Shown one piece after another: positions 18,732 through 31,230 of a stretch of 64,000 bases of DNA. The DNA lies in contig NC_013740.1 in the NCBI RefSeq assembly GCF_000025305.1, positions 2,108,001-2,172,000 on the forward strand. The letters run 5' to 3'. The stretch's first letter is position 1; the number at the start of each line of letters is the position of its first letter. A program made the translations under genes and the position numbers. The DNA comes from Acidaminococcus fermentans DSM 20731 (GTDB lineage Bacteria > Bacillota > Negativicutes > Acidaminococcales > Acidaminococcaceae). The notes under the pieces are model-generated. The model searched no databases. It was not told the DNA's origin and worked only from the letters and a program-made list of their open reading frames with translations.

Positions 18732-19103
18732 TTAAAATTCCAGACCAGCTTCACGGGCTGCTTCAGCCAGAGCTGCCACACGGCCGTGATACAGGTAGCC
18801 GCCACGGTCGAATACAACCGTCTTGATGCCCTTTTCCAGAGCCTTTTTGGCGATTTCGGTGCCCACAGCTTTGGCAGCTTCGATGTTGCCGCCGTAGTTG
18901 GCTTTGTTGGCCTTTTCCACGGTGCTGGCGGATACCAGAGTTTCACCAGTTTCATCGTTGATAATCTGAGCGTAGATGTTGCTCAGGCTGCGATATACAT
19001 TGAAACGGGGTTTTTCAGCCGTTCCCACAATATTTCTGCGCATACGCAGGTGACGTTTCTGACGTGCTGCGTTTTTATCTTTCTTGTTCAGCAAGAGATT
19101 CAC
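18732..19103 (-). CDS. rplR: 50S ribosomal protein L18
   Basis: A 123-residue 5S rRNA-binding protein: [41 protein letters not shown] and the end [21 protein letters not shown]. The start given is the ATG at 19103 ([11 protein letters not shown]); a later start is possible but would remove basic residues typical of the family. Confidence 0.96.
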   Translation of the reverse strand: MNLLLNKKDKNAARQKRHLRMRRNIVGTAEKPRFNVYRSLSNIYAQIINDETGETLVSASTVEKANKANYGGNIEAAKAVGTEIAKKALEKGIKTVVFDRGGYLYHGRVAALAEAAREAGLEF

Positions 19104-19119
19104 TCCTTCCTATTAGAAA

Positions 19120-19668
19120 TTATTTCTTGCCTTTGGCGCCGGCTTTACCAACCTTGCGGATGATATGTTCGCCTACATAGCGGATCCCTTTGCCTTTGTA
19201 GGGTTCGGGAGCCCGCAGGCTGCGGATTTCAGCAGCAACAGCACCAACTTTTTCCTTGTCGATACCGGAAACGATGATTTCCGTGGAGTTCGGGCAGTCG
19301 AAGGAAATGCCTTCGGGAGGATCCATCACGCAGGGATGGGAGAAGCCCAGGGTGAAGCTCAGGGCTTTGCCCTTCTTGGCTACACGGTACCCAACGCCCT
19401 GGATTTCCAGGTGTTTGGAATACCCTTCCGTAACACCGATGATCATGTTGTTGATCAGGGTACGGGACAGGCCGTGGAGGCTGCGGTGCACCTTGTCGTC
19501 GGAAGGACGGGTCACGGTGATCACCCCATCATTCAGGGCCACGGTCAGTTCTTTGCTGATTTGACGGCTCAGTTCGCCTTTCGGTCCCTTAACGGAGACC
19601 AGGTTATCTTCCACCGTTACCGTAACTTTATCAGGGACGGTAATCGGAGCTTTTCCAATTCTTGACAC
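19120..19668 (-). CDS. rplF: 50S ribosomal protein L6
   Basis: A 182-residue protein near the sarcin-ricin loop. [15 protein letters not shown] start, the duplicated fold, and the C-terminal signature [18 protein letters not shown] are present. The basic tail ends GKAGAKGKK. Confidence 0.97.
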   Translation of the reverse strand: MSRIGKAPITVPDKVTVTVEDNLVSVKGPKGELSRQISKELTVALNDGVITVTRPSDDKVHRSLHGLSRTLINNMIIGVTEGYSKHLEIQGVGYRVAKKGKALSFTLGFSHPCVMDPPEGISFDCPNSTEIIVSGIDKEKVGAVAAEIRSLRAPEPYKGKGIRYVGEHIIRKVGKAGAKGKK

Positions 19669-19697
19669 TTATAAGCACCTCCGGTCTAGGGAATATC

Positions 19698-20096
19698 TTA
19701 CCAAACGTAAGCCACTACTTCGCCGCCCAATCCAGCTTTCCGGGCAGCCTTGTCGGTCATCATGCCCTTGGAAGTGGAGATTACGGCGATGCCCAGGCCG
19801 CCCAGTACGCGAGGCAGCTGGTCTTTCTGGGTGTAGACTCTCAAACCGGGTTTGGAGATACGCTTAATGCCAGAAATAACTTTTTCCTTGTTGGGACCGT
19901 ATTTCAGCTGTACACGGATCACATTCTGGTGTTCACCGGCTACGACTTCGAAATCTTTAATGAATCCTTCGCTCTTCAAAATCTCTGCAATGGCAGTTTT
20001 GATTTTGGAGCAGGGGATTTCAACTTTATCGTGATGAACCGAATTGGCATTACGGATTCTCGTAAGCATATCGGCAATCGGATCAGTCATGGTCAT
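19698..20096 (-). CDS. rpsH: 30S ribosomal protein S8
   Basis: A 132-residue 16S-binding protein that in other bacteria also represses the spc operon. [13 protein letters not shown] near the start and [26 protein letters not shown] at the end. GGAGGG is 9 nt before ATG 20096; a second ATG six nt later is less well spaced. Confidence 0.97.
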   Translation of the reverse strand: MTMTDPIADMLTRIRNANSVHHDKVEIPCSKIKTAIAEILKSEGFIKDFEVVAGEHQNVIRVQLKYGPNKEKVISGIKRISKPGLRVYTQKDQLPRVLGGLGIAVISTSKGMMTDKAARKAGLGGEVVAYVW

Positions 20097-20126
20097 TTAT
20101 AAAAGCCCTCCTTCCTTTTTCCGCTC

Positions 20127-20312
20127 TTACCAGCTTGCTTTCGTTACGCCGGGAATAGCGCCTTCGTAAGCATACTTCCGGAAGCAGATACGGCAAATGC
20201 CGAATTTGCGCATGTAAGCATGCGGTCTGCCACAGATTTTGCAGCGATTATATTTGCGGACCTTGAACTTCGGTTCCGCTTTCCATTTTTCAATCAATGC
20301 GGTCTTTGCCAC
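20127..20312 (-). CDS. rpsZ: 30S ribosomal protein S14, zinc-binding type Z
   Basis: A 61-residue short S14 with four zinc Cys (CKICGRPH and CRICFRKYA). This short form is the one usual in Gram-positive-type spc operons and supports a Firmicute host. Between rplE and rpsH. Confidence 0.97.
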   Translation of the reverse strand: MAKTALIEKWKAEPKFKVRKYNRCKICGRPHAYMRKFGICRICFRKYAYEGAIPGVTKASW

Positions 20313-20324
20313 GGTTTTCCCTCC

Positions 20325-20867
20325 TTATGCCCCAAACGGCATACCCAGAAGCTTCAGCAGTTCTCTGCCTTCTTCGTCGGTTTTCGCAGTCGTTACGATG
20401 ATAACATCCATGCCGCGGACTTTGTCGACTTTATCGTAGTCGATTTCAGGGAAAATCAGCTGTTCTTTCAGGCCGATGGAGTAGTTGCCACGGCCGTCGA
20501 AGGACTTGGGGTTGACCCCTCTGAAGTCACGTACCCGGGGCAGGGCAATGTTCATGAATTTATCCAGGAATTCGTACATCCGGTTGCCCCGCAGGGTAAC
20601 TTTCACGCCGATGGGCATGCCTTCACGGAGTTTGAATGCAGCGATGGATTTCTTTGCTTTGGTGATGATGGGTTTCTGACCGGCGATCATGGTCATGTCA
20701 GCCACAGCAGATTCAATGGCTTTGCTGTTGGTCACTGCTTCACCGCAGCCAATATTCAAAACAACTTTTTCCAGTTTCGGAATTTCGTTGACGTTCTTGT
20801 AATTGAATTTTTCCATTAAGCCTTTCACAGCTTCGGAATTGTATTTGTCTTGCAGTCTCGTTGCCAT
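20325..20867 (-). CDS. rplE: 50S ribosomal protein L5
   Basis: A 180-residue 5S rRNA- and P-site-contacting protein. The start is placed at ATG 20867 ([18 protein letters not shown]), which is preceded by GGAGGAAAACAG; the open frame reaches back to 20915 but that adds 16 residues running over the ribosome binding site. Conserved [27 protein letters not shown] and the end [18 protein letters not shown]. Confidence 0.96.
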   Translation of the reverse strand: MATRLQDKYNSEAVKGLMEKFNYKNVNEIPKLEKVVLNIGCGEAVTNSKAIESAVADMTMIAGQKPIITKAKKSIAAFKLREGMPIGVKVTLRGNRMYEFLDKFMNIALPRVRDFRGVNPKSFDGRGNYSIGLKEQLIFPEIDYDKVDKVRGMDVIIVTTAKTDEEGRELLKLLGMPFGA

Positions 20868-20890
20868 CTGTTTTCCTCCTTTCCCGAAGA

Positions 20891-21220
20891 TTATTTGTCG
20901 ATGACTTCCCCGCATTTTTTGCAGGCTCTGACAAAACCGTTGCCAGCGGCCACTTTCTTAATACGGGTCGGTTTCTTGCAGGACGGGCATACCAGCATTA
21001 CGTTGGAAACGCTGATGGGAGCTTCCTTGGTAATGATCCCACCCTGAGGGTTGCTCTGGGAAGGTTTCGTGTGCCGTTTTACCTGGTTCACGCCTTCCAC
21101 AGTCACCTTGGATTTCTTCGGGAAAGCAGCGGTCACTTTGCCTTCCTTGCCTTTATCTTTACCGGCCAATACCACAACGGTATCGCCTTTTTTTACGTGC
21201 AATTTTACGGCTTCAGCCAT
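20891..21220 (-). CDS. rplX: 50S ribosomal protein L24
   Basis: A 109-residue assembly-initiator protein. KOW motif [21 protein letters not shown] near the N-terminus. The C-terminal half carries a CPSC...CKKCGE pair (four Cys, about residues 83-105), a zinc-ribbon form of L24. Confidence 0.96.
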   Translation of the reverse strand: MAEAVKLHVKKGDTVVVLAGKDKGKEGKVTAAFPKKSKVTVEGVNQVKRHTKPSQSNPQGGIITKEAPISVSNVMLVCPSCKKPTRIKKVAAGNGFVRACKKCGEVIDK

Positions 21221-21241
21221 TTCTGCAACACCTCCTTGTTC

Positions 21242-21610
21242 TTAGAGCACTTCCGGTGCCAGGGAAATGATCTTCATGAAGTCTTTATCACGGAGTTCCC
21301 GGGCAACAGGCCCAAAAATACGAGTGCCCTGAGGGGTCTTATCGTCTTTGATCAGAACCGCAGCGTTTTCGTCGAAACGGATGTAAGAACCATCCGGACG
21401 GCGGGTGCCTTTTACGGAGCGCACCACAACGGCCTTCACTACGTCACCTTTTTGGACAACGCCACCGGGTGTAGCATCTTTGACAGAAGCCACGATGATG
21501 TCACCGATGTTGGCGTATCTCCGATAGGAACCGCCCAGCACACGGATGCACATAATCTTTTTGGCGCCGGTATTGTCCCCAACATTCAGCACAGTCTGCT
21601 GTTGAATCAT
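21242..21610 (-). CDS. rplN: 50S ribosomal protein L14
   Basis: A 122-residue protein: [35 protein letters not shown] and [20 protein letters not shown] are canonical. Binds 23S rRNA and forms intersubunit bridges B5/B8. Confidence 0.97.
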   Translation of the reverse strand: MIQQQTVLNVGDNTGAKKIMCIRVLGGSYRRYANIGDIIVASVKDATPGGVVQKGDVVKAVVVRSVKGTRRPDGSYIRFDENAAVLIKDDKTPQGTRIFGPVARELRDKDFMKIISLAPEVL

Positions 21611-21649
21611 GGTTTACCTCCCTTGCCAAGCTATGCTCAGCAGTCTATC

Positions 21650-21910
21650 TTATTTTGCCCGTTCTACGATTTCAACTACGCGCCAGCATTTATCCTTGGA
21701 CAGGGGCCGGGTCTGGGCGATCTTTACGATATCGCCAGTATGAGCGTCGTTGTTTTCGTCATGAGCCTTCAGTTTAATGGTATGCATTACGCCTTTTTTG
21801 TAAAGAGGGTGTTGAACCAGACGTTCAATAGCGACCACAACGGTTTTCTGCATTTTGTCGCTTACGACTTTACCAGTACGCGTAACACGCAAGTTTCTCT
21901 CTTCAGCCAC
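21650..21910 (-). CDS. rpsQ: 30S ribosomal protein S17
   Basis: An 86-residue OB-fold protein: [26 protein letters not shown] and the end [14 protein letters not shown]. 39 nt before rplN. Confidence 0.97.
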   Translation of the reverse strand: MAEERNLRVTRTGKVVSDKMQKTVVVAIERLVQHPLYKKGVMHTIKLKAHDENNDAHTGDIVKIAQTRPLSKDKCWRVVEIVERAK

Positions 21911-21946
21911 GGAATGTATCCTCCTTCGCTTAGGGTATAACCCGGA

Positions 21947-22141
21947 TTAAGCGTTCACTTCGCGTTCCCGCTGGATCGTTTTGATCTGGGCAATGGATTT
22001 CTTGACTTCTCTGATTTTCATCGGATTGTCCAGTTGTCCGGTTGCCATTTGAAAACGCAAATTAAAAAGTTCATCTTTTAAGCCTGCCAGCTTCGTTTCC
22101 AGCTCTTCAACAGACATTTCTCTGATTTCGTTAGTTTTCAT
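21947..22141 (-). CDS. rpmC: 50S ribosomal protein L29
   Basis: A 64-residue two-helix protein at the exit tunnel ([18 protein letters not shown], then [16 protein letters not shown]). Its ATG overlaps the rplP stop by one nucleotide. Confidence 0.97.
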   Translation of the reverse strand: MKTNEIREMSVEELETKLAGLKDELFNLRFQMATGQLDNPMKIREVKKSIAQIKTIQREREVNA

Positions 22142-22599
22142 TAAGCTTCACCACCTACTCCATTTTCACGCGCGGTGACTTCGGCATCCAGCTGTTCCTT
22201 CGTTACGAAGCGGGTCTTGATCGGCAGCTTGTTGCCGGCCAGACGCATGGCTTCCTTGGCGATTTCTTCAGTAACGCCTGCCATTTCGAACAGAACACGG
22301 CCGGGTTTAACCACGGCAACCCAGTATTCGGGAGAACCTTTACCACTACCCATACGGCTGCCAGCAGCTTTGGCAGTTACAGGTTTGTCAGGGAAAATCT
22401 GGATCCATACCTGACCGCCACGTTTGATGTAACGGGTCATGGCGATACGGGCAGCTTCAATCTGCCGGTTGGTGATCCAGGACGGTTCCAGAGCCACCAG
22501 GCCGAACTGGCCATGAGCCACTCTGTTGCCCCGCATTGCACGGCCTTTCATACGGCCTCTATGCTGTTTACGATGCTGTACTCTCTTCGGTAATAACAT
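22141..22599 (-). CDS. rplP: 50S ribosomal protein L16
   Basis: A 152-residue protein: [38 protein letters not shown] and [20 protein letters not shown]. Start and stop each overlap the neighbouring gene by one nucleotide (rpsC at 22599, rpmC at 22141). Confidence 0.97.
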   Translation of the reverse strand: MLLPKRVQHRKQHRGRMKGRAMRGNRVAHGQFGLVALEPSWITNRQIEAARIAMTRYIKRGGQVWIQIFPDKPVTAKAAGSRMGSGKGSPEYWVAVVKPGRVLFEMAGVTEEIAKEAMRLAGNKLPIKTRFVTKEQLDAEVTARENGVGGEA

Positions 22600-23276
22600 T
22601 ATTTCGCCCCTCCTTCTTGCGCTTCAGGAGCTTCCTTCTTCACAGCCTTGGTCGGCAGGACTTCGCCTTTGTAGATCCATACCTTGATGCCGATACGGCC
22701 ATAAGTGGTATGAGCTTCAGCGGTTCCATAGTCGATGTTGGCCCGCAGGGTGTGCAGAGGAATGCTGCCATCACGATAGCTTTCGGTACGGGCGATTTCA
22801 GCTCCGCCCAGACGGCCGGCACACTGGATCTTGATCCCTTTGGCGCCCAGACGCATGGTACGGCCCACGCACTGTTTCATGGCACGGCGGAAAGCGATCC
22901 GGCGTTCCAGCTGGGAAGCCACGTTTTCAGCAACCAGGGTGGCATCCATATCGGGTTGTTTTACCTCGATGATGTTGATGTCCAGTTTGCTGTCGGTCAT
23001 TTTGGCCAGGTCTTTTTTCAGCAGTTCGATGTTGCTGCCCTGACGGCCGATCACGATACCAGGTTTTGCGGTGTAGATGCTGATGCGCATCTTCTGTTCC
23101 GTTCTTTCGATGGTAACCCGAGAGATACCAGCCTGGAATTGTTTATCTTTAATGAAATCACGAATCTTGATGTCTTCCAACAGATTCTTTTGATAGTCTT
23201 TGTCGGCGAACCATTTGGAATCCCAATCAGCGATTACGCCCACTCTGAAACCATGTGGATTAACTTTTTGACCCAC
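22599..23276 (-). CDS. rpsC: 30S ribosomal protein S3
   Basis: A 225-residue mRNA-entry protein. [22 protein letters not shown] domain with [14 protein letters not shown], and [20 protein letters not shown] are present. The C-terminal tail is Glu/Lys-rich ([13 protein letters not shown]). Confidence 0.97.
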   Translation of the reverse strand: MGQKVNPHGFRVGVIADWDSKWFADKDYQKNLLEDIKIRDFIKDKQFQAGISRVTIERTEQKMRISIYTAKPGIVIGRQGSNIELLKKDLAKMTDSKLDINIIEVKQPDMDATLVAENVASQLERRIAFRRAMKQCVGRTMRLGAKGIKIQCAGRLGGAEIARTESYRDGSIPLHTLRANIDYGTAEAHTTYGRIGIKVWIYKGEVLPTKAVKKEAPEAQEGGAK

Positions 23277-23304
23277 TATTCATTCCCTCCTTCTGTCAGG
23301 ATGA

Positions 23305-23640
23305 TTATTTTTCGGAAACAGCCACAGTGACATGGCTGGAACGTTTCAGGATCTTGAAGGCCTGTCCACGGGACCGCGGATGGATTCTCTTCATGGTGGG
23401 ACCCTGGTCAACGAAAGCGTTGGAAACGACCAGTTTGTCAACGTTCATGTCAAAATTGTGTTCAGCGTTCGCAACAGCGGAGCGAAGAACTTTTTCAATA
23501 ACCTCAGAACCAACTTTCGGGGTGAACTTGAGGATTGCAAAGGCTTCGTTCACAGACTTGCCCCGGATCAGGTTGATCACGATGCGCAGTTTGCGAGGTG
23601 CGATACGGATGTATTTGGCAACAGCTTTAGCTTCTTGCAT
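23305..23640 (-). CDS. rplV: 50S ribosomal protein L22
   Basis: A 111-residue exit-tunnel protein: [20 protein letters not shown], an intact beta-hairpin with [20 protein letters not shown], and a short [10 protein letters not shown] tail. No macrolide-type hairpin deletion is seen. Confidence 0.97.
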   Translation of the reverse strand: MQEAKAVAKYIRIAPRKLRIVINLIRGKSVNEAFAILKFTPKVGSEVIEKVLRSAVANAEHNFDMNVDKLVVSNAFVDQGPTMKRIHPRSRGQAFKILKRSSHVTVAVSEK

Positions 23641-23664
23641 CTATTTATATCCTCCTTCCCCTGA

Positions 23665-23940
23665 TTATTTCACGGCAGCAGCTTTATCGCCATGGCCCTT
23701 GAACAGACGGGTGGGAGCGAATTCGCCTAATTTATGGCCGACCATATCTTCGGTGATATACACAGGCACATGTTTGCGGCCATCATGGACAGCAATGGTG
23801 TGACCCAGGAAATCAGGGAGAATCGTGGAGCTGCGGGACCAAGTCTTGACGACTTTCTTTTCCTGAGCAGCGTTCAGCGCTTCGATTTTTTTCAGCAGAC
23901 TAGCTTGGACATAAGGTCCTTTTTTAACGGATCTGGACAC
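23665..23940 (-). CDS. rpsS: 30S ribosomal protein S19
   Basis: A 91-residue head protein: [42 protein letters not shown] and [14 protein letters not shown]. Confidence 0.97.
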   Translation of the reverse strand: MSRSVKKGPYVQASLLKKIEALNAAQEKKVVKTWSRSSTILPDFLGHTIAVHDGRKHVPVYITEDMVGHKLGEFAPTRLFKGHGDKAAAVK

Positions 23941-23968
23941 TCTGTATGCCTCCTTTCAACAAACTCTA

Positions 23969-24799
23969 TTATTTCGTTCTGCGTTTCAGAATCAGTTTGG
24001 AAGATGCTTTCTTGTTCTTCCGGGTCCGGGTACCAAAAGCACTCTTGCCCCAAGGAGTAACAGGACGCTTACGACCAACAGGGGAGTGACCTTCACCGCC
24101 GCCATGAGGATGGTCGTTCGGGTTCATTGCCACACCGCGGTTGGCAGGACGGACACCCAGCCAACGGGACCGGCCGGCTTTACCCAGAGTCAGGTTTTCA
24201 TGATCCAGATTGCCGATCTGACCGATGGTGGCACGGCAGTTGATGTGTACCTGGCGCAGTTCACCGGAAGGCATACGCAGCAGAGCATAGCTGCCTTCTT
24301 TGGCCATCAGCTGGATGGCAGCACCGGCGCTCCGGCCCATCTGGCCGCCTTTGCCGATCTTCAGTTCCACATTGTGGACCATGGTACCCAGAGGGATGTT
24401 CAGCAGAGGCAGAGCGTTGCCCACTTTGATATCAGCTTCGGGACCGCTGACAACAACGTCGCCCACCTTCAGGCCCTGAGGAGCCAGGATGTAGCGTTTT
24501 TCACCGTCAGCATAGTTCAGCAGAGCAATGTTGGCGCTGCGGTTGGGATCATATTCGATGGTCGCAACTTTTGCAGGGATGTTGTCTTTATTCCGTTTGA
24601 AATCGATGATACGATACTGTCTTTTGTGACCGCCGCCCTGATGACGAACCGTCATTTTACCGGTGTTGTTGCGGCCGGCATGCTGGTTCAGTTTAACAAC
24701 TAAAGGGCGATGGGGCTTGTCCGTAGTGATCTCTTCAAAGGTGGACACAGTCATGCTGCGTCTGGAAGGAGAATACGGATTAAAGCTTTTAATAGCCAT
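23969..24799 (-). CDS. rplB: 50S ribosomal protein L2
   Basis: A 276-residue protein near the peptidyl-transferase centre. [38 protein letters not shown] (the catalytic-vicinity histidine loop) and [14 protein letters not shown] at the end. Confidence 0.97.
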   Translation of the reverse strand: MAIKSFNPYSPSRRSMTVSTFEEITTDKPHRPLVVKLNQHAGRNNTGKMTVRHQGGGHKRQYRIIDFKRNKDNIPAKVATIEYDPNRSANIALLNYADGEKRYILAPQGLKVGDVVVSGPEADIKVGNALPLLNIPLGTMVHNVELKIGKGGQMGRSAGAAIQLMAKEGSYALLRMPSGELRQVHINCRATIGQIGNLDHENLTLGKAGRSRWLGVRPANRGVAMNPNDHPHGGGEGHSPVGRKRPVTPWGKSAFGTRTRKNKKASSKLILKRRTK

Positions 24800-24820
24800 T
24801 GTTTGACCTCCTTAGACGAA

Positions 24821-25111
24821 TTACATTCCTTCGAAGAGCGGAATTGTATTACCTTCAGCCAGTTTTACAATTGCTTTCTTGTAATCGGAACGCTTGCCTT
24901 CATATTTGCCCATACGCTTGGTTTTGCCCAGAACGCGGATGGTATTGACATTCACAACCTTCACATTGAAGATGGCTTCAATGGCCTGGCGGATTTCAGT
25001 CTTGTTTGCGCCCATTGCCACCTGGAAAGTGTATTTGTTGTCCTTCATCATGTCAGAAGTCTTTTCGGTCACAATGGGTCTGATGATAATGTCGCGAGGA
25101 TTGGCAGCCAT
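24821..25111 (-). CDS. rplW: 50S ribosomal protein L23
   Basis: A 96-residue exit-site protein that docks trigger factor and [23 protein letters not shown] and [18 protein letters not shown]. Overlaps the rplD stop by one nucleotide. Confidence 0.97.
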   Translation of the reverse strand: MAANPRDIIIRPIVTEKTSDMMKDNKYTFQVAMGANKTEIRQAIEAIFNVKVVNVNTIRVLGKTKRMGKYEGKRSDYKKAIVKLAEGNTIPLFEGM

Positions 25112-25740
25112 TATGCGAGCACCTCCTCAATTCTTGCTACGGCATCTTTAGCCAGCAGTACTTTTTCCGCATTCAGGATATCGTAAACGTTCAGGCAGTC
25201 GTTGGACAGGGCCTTTACCTTTTCGATGTTGCGGGAAGATTTTTCTACGTTTTCGTTTTCCCCGTCAGTGATGATCAGGGCTTTTTTGTCAGCGGCTTCA
25301 AAACCAGTCAGCATGGCAACAGCATCTTTGGTCTTGGGAGCATCGAAGGTCAGGTTGTCCACCACGACCAGTGCACCTTCTGCCACTTTCGCGCTCAGTG
25401 CGCAGCGGATTGCCAGACGGCGTGCTTTCCGGGGCATATCTTTGGCATGGCTCCGGGGAGCAGGACCGAAGACGGTACCACCGCCTACCCACAGAGGAGA
25501 ACGGACGGAACCGGCACGAGCCCGGCCAGTACCTTTCTGTTTCCAGGGTTTTCTGCCACCGCCCCGTACCATACCGCGGGTCTTGGTTGCATGAGTGCCC
25601 TGACGTTCGTTGGCTTGCTGCATCACTACAGCCTGATGAACAACGGCTTCGTTGAATTCTACGCCAAAGACGTAATCCATCAATTCTATTTCTTCACCGG
25701 TCTGTTTGCCGGTGATATCGTAAACTGCTACTTTCGGCAT
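25111..25740 (-). CDS. rplD: 50S ribosomal protein L4
   Basis: A 209-residue protein; in other bacteria it also regulates the S10 operon by attenuation. The tunnel loop [19 protein letters not shown] is intact (no macrolide-resistance change obvious). Confidence 0.97.
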   Translation of the reverse strand: MPKVAVYDITGKQTGEEIELMDYVFGVEFNEAVVHQAVVMQQANERQGTHATKTRGMVRGGGRKPWKQKGTGRARAGSVRSPLWVGGGTVFGPAPRSHAKDMPRKARRLAIRCALSAKVAEGALVVVDNLTFDAPKTKDAVAMLTGFEAADKKALIITDGENENVEKSSRNIEKVKALSNDCLNVYDILNAEKVLLAKDAVARIEEVLA

Positions 25741-25765
25741 TGAAACGCCCTCCTTTCGTTAAACC

Positions 25766-26425
25766 TTATTTTTGTTCTGCTTTCACGACATCGGGACGAA
25801 CCGTGTCTCTCAGCAGCAGGAAGGTACCAGCGGCACCAGGTACAGAACCTTTCACCATAATCAGGTTGCGGTCCTTGTCCACTTTTGCGATCGTCAAGCG
25901 CTGCACAGTTGCGCTGATTCCACCCATACGGCCAGGCAGTTTCTTGCCTTTGATCACGCGGCCGCCAGGACCGGAATGCATAGGACCATTGGAACCGGGT
26001 TCACGATGAGATTTGGAACCGTGTTTCATAGGCCCGCGAGCGAAGTTGTGGCGTTTGATCGTACCAGCGAACCCTTTACCGCGGGAAACGCCGACAGCGT
26101 CAACCAGATCGCCGGCTGCGAAAATGTCAGCAGCAATCTTGTCACCGACTTTATATTCAGAAGGAGCGTCCAGACGAACTTCACGGACAACCTTTACAGG
26201 AGCCACGCCAGCTTTGTCAAAGAAGCCCTTCATGGGTTTGTTGACTTGTTTTTCTTTGATATCCCCAAAACCCAGCTGAACAGCATTGTAACCGTCTTTT
26301 TCTTCCGTTTTGTTCTGCAGTACGACGCAGGGACCCGCTTCAACAACCGTTACGGGAACCAAAGTACCGTCAGCTTCAAAAATTTGGGTCATACCTAATT
26401 TCTTGCCTAAGATTCCTTTAGCCAT
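25766..26425 (-). CDS. rplC: 50S ribosomal protein L3
   Basis: A 219-residue assembly-initiator protein. [20 protein letters not shown] start; tandem ATGATG allows 26428 too, but 26425 gives the conserved MAKG with AGGAGG 7 nt away. [19 protein letters not shown] and [11 protein letters not shown] form the central extension reaching the peptidyl-transferase centre. Confidence 0.95.
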   Translation of the reverse strand: MAKGILGKKLGMTQIFEADGTLVPVTVVEAGPCVVLQNKTEEKDGYNAVQLGFGDIKEKQVNKPMKGFFDKAGVAPVKVVREVRLDAPSEYKVGDKIAADIFAAGDLVDAVGVSRGKGFAGTIKRHNFARGPMKHGSKSHREPGSNGPMHSGPGGRVIKGKKLPGRMGGISATVQRLTIAKVDKDRNLIMVKGSVPGAAGTFLLLRDTVRPDVVKAEQK

Positions 26426-26437
26426 CATCGCACCTCC

Positions 26438-26749
26438 TTACGCTTTGATCTCGATATCTACACCAGCAGGAAGATCCAAGCGAGTCAGTGCATCGATCGT
26501 CTTAGCTGTAGGTTCCAGGATGTCAACCAGTCTCTTGTGGGTCCGCATTTCGAACTGTTCACGAGAGTCTTTGTTCACATGAGGGGAACGCAGAATCGTA
26601 TAGATGTTTTTTTCCGTAGGCAGGGGAATCGGGCCGGATACCTGAGCACCGGTACGTTTCGCCGTTTCTACGATTTTGGAAGCACTCTGATCCAGTGCTT
26701 TGTAGTCATACGCTTTCAGGCGTATACGGATTTTTTGAGTCTTTGCCAT
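26438..26749 (-). CDS. rpsJ: 30S ribosomal protein S10
   Basis: A 103-residue protein beginning [20 protein letters not shown] at ATG 26749; the longer frame from 26782 would add 11 residues and use the ribosome-binding region. [20 protein letters not shown] is the NusE-like core. First gene of the S10 segment, 180 nt after tuf. Confidence 0.96.
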   Translation of the reverse strand: MAKTQKIRIRLKAYDYKALDQSASKIVETAKRTGAQVSGPIPLPTEKNIYTILRSPHVNKDSREQFEMRTHKRLVDILEPTAKTIDALTRLDLPAGVDIEIKA

Positions 26750-26872
26750 TGTTTTTAATTCCTCCATTCGCCACGTTTCCAAGAACGGACATACTCAGCA
26801 GAAGTTCCCTTCTTTGCCAGCGGGCCAGAAGCCATCTTCTGCCTCATCGCGGGCCCTGTAAAGCATAAGAAT

Positions 26873-26901
26873 ATGAGGGGCTTTGGCCAAGCCCCTCATA
26901 T
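26873..26901 (-). terminator. Hairpin between tuf and rpsJ
   Basis: Minus strand: ATATGAGGGGCTT, loop GGCC, AAGCCCCTCATAT, followed by TCTTATGCTTT. A long stem without a clean T-run, so it may be a partial terminator or an mRNA processing/stability hairpin separating the str and S10 segments. Confidence 0.55.
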
Positions 26902-26929
26902 GGGCTTTCTTTAGATTGAATCGAAAGGA

Positions 26930-28123
26930 TTAGCCTTCGATTTCGGTAACAACACCGGCGCCAACGGTATGGCCGCCTTCGCGGATAGCGAAACGCAGAC
27001 CTTGTTCGATAGCGATCGGGGTGATCAGTTCAACATCCATCACCACGTTGTCCCCAGGCATAACCATTTCGGTGCCTTCAGGCAGGTGAGCAACACCGGT
27101 AACGTCGGTGGTACGGAAGTAGAACTGCGGACGGTAGCCGTTGAAGAACGGAGTATGACGGCCGCCTTCTTCTTTGGTCAGTACGTAAACCTGGCCTTTG
27201 AATTTGGTATGAGGATGGATGGTGCCCGGTTTGGCCAGTACCTGACCTCTTTCGATTTCGGTACGGTCGATACCACGCAGCAGGCAGCCGATGTTGTCGC
27301 CGGCTTCAGCCTGATCCAGGGTCTTCCGGAACATTTCCAGACCGGTGGCTACGGACTGTTTCTTTTCTTCGGACAGGCCGACGATTTCAACAGTGTCGCC
27401 AACTTTGATCACGCCACGTTCCACACGGCCGGTAGCTACGGTACCACGGCCGGTGATGGTGAACACGTCTTCGATAGGCATCAGGAACGGTTTGGCCAGA
27501 TCGTGTTCCGGAGTGGGGATGTATTCGTCAACAGCCTTCATCAGTTTCCGGATGTTGTCTTCCTGTTCCTTGTCCCCTTCCAGGGCTTTCAGAGCGGAGC
27601 CAACAACGATGGGAATATCATCTCCGGGATAGCCGTACTGGCTCAGCAGGTCACGGACTTCCATTTCAACCAGTTCGATCAGTTCGGGATCGTCAACCTG
27701 GTCGGATTTGTTCAGGAACACAACGATGGCAGGAACGCCAACCTGGCGGGCCAGCAGGATGTGTTCACGGGTCTGAGGCATGGGGCCGTCAGCAGCGGAA
27801 ACAACCAGGATGGCACCGTCCATCTGAGCAGCACCGGTGATCATGTTCTTTACATAGTCAGCGTGCCCCGGGCAGTCAACGTGTGCATAGTGTCTGGTTT
27901 CGGTTTCATATTCAACGTGGGCAGTGTTGATGGTGATACCACGTTCTCTTTCTTCCGGAGCCTTATCGATATCGGCATAAGCTTCGAAAGTGGCTTTGCA
28001 GCCCGGAGTTTCGGACAGGACTTTGGTGATAGCCGCAGTCAGAGTGGTCTTGCCGTGATCGACGTGACCAATGGTACCAATGTTAACATGGGGTTTGGTT
28101 CTTTCAAATTTCTCTTTAGCCAT
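26930..28123 (-). CDS. tuf: Elongation factor Tu
   Basis: A 397-residue GTPase delivering aminoacyl-tRNA. G1 GHVDHGKTT (19-27), G2 RGITI, G3 [13 protein letters not shown]4 NKSDQ (a Ser where many EF-Tu have NKxD with other residues; NKSD still satisfies the motif), G5 GSAL. It follows fusA by 30 nt in the classic str order. Confidence 0.97.
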   Translation of the reverse strand: MAKEKFERTKPHVNIGTIGHVDHGKTTLTAAITKVLSETPGCKATFEAYADIDKAPEERERGITINTAHVEYETETRHYAHVDCPGHADYVKNMITGAAQMDGAILVVSAADGPMPQTREHILLARQVGVPAIVVFLNKSDQVDDPELIELVEMEVRDLLSQYGYPGDDIPIVVGSALKALEGDKEQEDNIRKLMKAVDEYIPTPEHDLAKPFLMPIEDVFTITGRGTVATGRVERGVIKVGDTVEIVGLSEEKKQSVATGLEMFRKTLDQAEAGDNIGCLLRGIDRTEIERGQVLAKPGTIHPHTKFKGQVYVLTKEEGGRHTPFFNGYRPQFYFRTTDVTGVAHLPEGTEMVMPGDNVVMDVELITPIAIEQGLRFAIREGGHTVGAGVVTEIEG

Positions 28124-28153
28124 TGTTAATATCCTCCTAGTGATGCCAGGACC

Positions 28154-30241
28154 TTAGTCCTGTGCGGTCCCCTTATTTTTAGCAACGATCGCTTCCGCGA
28201 TGTTCTTGGGAACTTCTTCGTAATGGTCTACTTCCATGGAGTAGTTGCCGCGGCCCTGGGTCTTGGAACGCAGGTCCGTTGCATACCCGAACATTTCGGA
28301 CAGGGGAACATAAGCCGTGATAACCTGTGCACCGCTTCTTGCTTCCATGCCTTCGATGCGGCCCCGGCGGGAGTTCAGGTCGCCGATAACGTCGCCCATG
28401 TACTCTTCGGGGATGGTGACTTCCACTTTCATGTACGGTTCCAGCAGAACAGGGTTGGCTTTCAGAGCACCGCTCTTGAAGCCCATGGAACCGGCAATCT
28501 TAAATGCCATTTCAGAGGAGTCGACTTCGTGGTAGGAGCCGTCGAATACGGTAACAGCGATATCCACCATGGGATACCCGGCGATGACACCGTTTTCCAT
28601 AGCTTCCTTGACACCGGCTTCAACAGGAGCGATGTATTCTTTGGGAATGGCACCGCCAACGATCTTGTTTTCGAACTTGAAGCCTTCGCCCGGCTGCAGC
28701 GGAGTCAGTTTCAGCCAGCAATCGCCGTACTGCCCTTTACCACCGGACTGCCGTACGAATTTACCCTGGCTTTCCACTTCCTTGCGGATGGTTTCTCTGT
28801 AAGCTACCTGCGGGTTGCCCACGGTGCAGTCTACATGGAATTCTCTCTTCAGCCGGTCAACAATGATGTCCAGGTGAAGTTCACCCATCCCGGAGATGAT
28901 GGTCTGGGAAGATTCCGGATCCGTGCGCACACGGAAGGTGGGGTCTTCTTCAGCCAGCTTGCCCAGGGCAATGCCCATTTTTTCCTGGTCAGCCTTGGTT
29001 TTGGGTTCGATGGCCACGGAAATAACCGGTTCAGGGAACACCATGGATTCCAGGATGATGGGGGCTTTATCGTCGCACAGGGTATCACCGGTGCCGGTGT
29101 CTTTCAGACCAACGGCTGCCGCGATGTCCCCGGCAAATACTTCGTCGATTTCCGTTCTGTGGTTGGAGTGCATCCGCAGGATACGGCCGATCCGTTCTCT
29201 CTTGTCTTTGTTGGAGTTATAGACATAGGAGCCGGCGGTCAGGGTACCAGAGTACACTCTGAAGAATGCCAGACGGCCTACATAGGGGTCAGTGGCAATC
29301 TTGAAGGCCAGAGCCGCGAAGGGAGCCTTGTCATCGGAAGGCCGTTCTTCTTCTTCCCCGGTTTCCGGGTTGGTCCCTTTGATGGCGGGAACATCCAGAG
29401 GAGACGGCATGTAGTCGATGATGGCATCCAGCAGCGGCTGTACGCCTTTGTTCTTGTAGGAAGAACCGCAGGTCACAGGGAAGAGCTTGCACTGGCAGGT
29501 CATCTTCCGGATGGCGGCCTTGATTTCTTCTTCCGTCAGGTCTTCGCCTTCCAGATATTTTTCCATCAGATCGTCATCGCTTTCTGCAACGGCTTCCAGC
29601 AGGATCTGACGGTATTTCTGGGCTTCTTCCACGTATTCTTCAGGGATGGGTTCGAATTCTTCATCCTTGCCCAGTTTGTCCCCGTAAATAACGGCCTGCA
29701 TCTTCACCAGGTCGATCAGACCCACGAAGCTGTCTTCAGCGCCCATGGGAACCTGGATGGCAACCGCATTGGCACCCAGACGGTCTTTCATCATCTGGAT
29801 TACGTTGAAGAAGTCGGCCCCGGTGGTGTCCATTTTGTTCACATAAGCGATACGGGGAACATTGTATTCTTCCGCCTGACGCCATACGGTTTCGGACTGG
29901 GGTTCAACACCGCCCTTGGCGCTGAATACAGCCACAGAGCCATCCAGTACACGCAGGGAACGTTCTACTTCAACGGTGAAGTCAACGTGGCCCGGGGTGT
30001 CGATGATGTTAATGGAATGGCCTTTCCAATGGCAGGTCGTAGCAGCGGAAGTAATCGTAATACCACGTTCTTGTTCCTGTACCATCCAGTCCATGGTGGC
30101 AGCCCCATCATGAACTTCACCGATCTTGTGAGTCTTGCCGGTGTAGAACAGGATACGTTCCGTGGTCGTAGTTTTACCGGCATCGATGTGAGCCATGATA
30201 CCGATGTTTCTGATTTTATCTAAGGGAAACTCTCTACCCAC
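28154..30241 (-). CDS. fusA: Elongation factor G
   Basis: A 695-residue translocase GTPase. G1 [38 protein letters not shown] and NKMD near the N-terminus, domain [14 protein letters not shown], and the C-terminal [20 protein letters not shown]. Standard length and order between rpsG and tuf. Confidence 0.97.
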   Translation of the reverse strand: MGREFPLDKIRNIGIMAHIDAGKTTTTERILFYTGKTHKIGEVHDGAATMDWMVQEQERGITITSAATTCHWKGHSINIIDTPGHVDFTVEVERSLRVLDGSVAVFSAKGGVEPQSETVWRQAEEYNVPRIAYVNKMDTTGADFFNVIQMMKDRLGANAVAIQVPMGAEDSFVGLIDLVKMQAVIYGDKLGKDEEFEPIPEEYVEEAQKYRQILLEAVAESDDDLMEKYLEGEDLTEEEIKAAIRKMTCQCKLFPVTCGSSYKNKGVQPLLDAIIDYMPSPLDVPAIKGTNPETGEEEERPSDDKAPFAALAFKIATDPYVGRLAFFRVYSGTLTAGSYVYNSNKDKRERIGRILRMHSNHRTEIDEVFAGDIAAAVGLKDTGTGDTLCDDKAPIILESMVFPEPVISVAIEPKTKADQEKMGIALGKLAEEDPTFRVRTDPESSQTIISGMGELHLDIIVDRLKREFHVDCTVGNPQVAYRETIRKEVESQGKFVRQSGGKGQYGDCWLKLTPLQPGEGFKFENKIVGGAIPKEYIAPVEAGVKEAMENGVIAGYPMVDIAVTVFDGSYHEVDSSEMAFKIAGSMGFKSGALKANPVLLEPYMKVEVTIPEEYMGDVIGDLNSRRGRIEGMEARSGAQVITAYVPLSEMFGYATDLRSKTQGRGNYSMEVDHYEEVPKNIAEAIVAKNKGTAQD

Positions 30242-30264
30242 GAATTACTCCTCCTTAAGGAATC

Positions 30265-30765
<501 letters not shown>

Positions 30766-30781
30766 CTACAGCGGCAGCTGA

Positions 30782-31165
30782 TTATTTCTTGGCTGCTTTC
30801 GGGCGTTTGGCACCGTATTTGGAACGGCCCTGGTTGCGGTCAGCAACACCGGCGGTATCCAATGCGCCGCGAATGATGTGATAACGAACACCGGGAAGAT
30901 CCTTGACTCTTCCGCCTCTGATCAGAACAACACTGTGTTCCTGCAGGTTATGGCCAATACCAGGAATGTAAGCGGTAACTTCAATACCATTGGTCAGACG
31001 GACACGAGCAACCTTCCGCAGAGCAGAGTTAGGTTTCTTCGGAGTGGTGGTGTACACTCTCGTGCAGACACCGCGTTTTTGCGGTGAATTTTTCAATGCT
31101 GGCGCCGTGGATTTTTGAGTAATGACTTGTCTACCTTTACGAACCAATTGGTTGATTGTAGGCAT
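30782..31165 (-). CDS. rpsL: 30S ribosomal protein S12
   Basis: A 127-residue decoding-centre protein: [37 protein letters not shown] (wild-type lysine in PKKPNSA, the streptomycin site) and [17 protein letters not shown]. Ends KRPKAAKK. Confidence 0.97.
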   Translation of the reverse strand: MPTINQLVRKGRQVITQKSTAPALKNSPQKRGVCTRVYTTTPKKPNSALRKVARVRLTNGIEVTAYIPGIGHNLQEHSVVLIRGGRVKDLPGVRYHIIRGALDTAGVADRNQGRSKYGAKRPKAAKK

Positions 31166-31230
31166 TCCGGCACCTCCTTTCTCGAGAATAAGATTTAATG
31201 AGTATGAAAACCTGCCGTTTCCGGCAGATT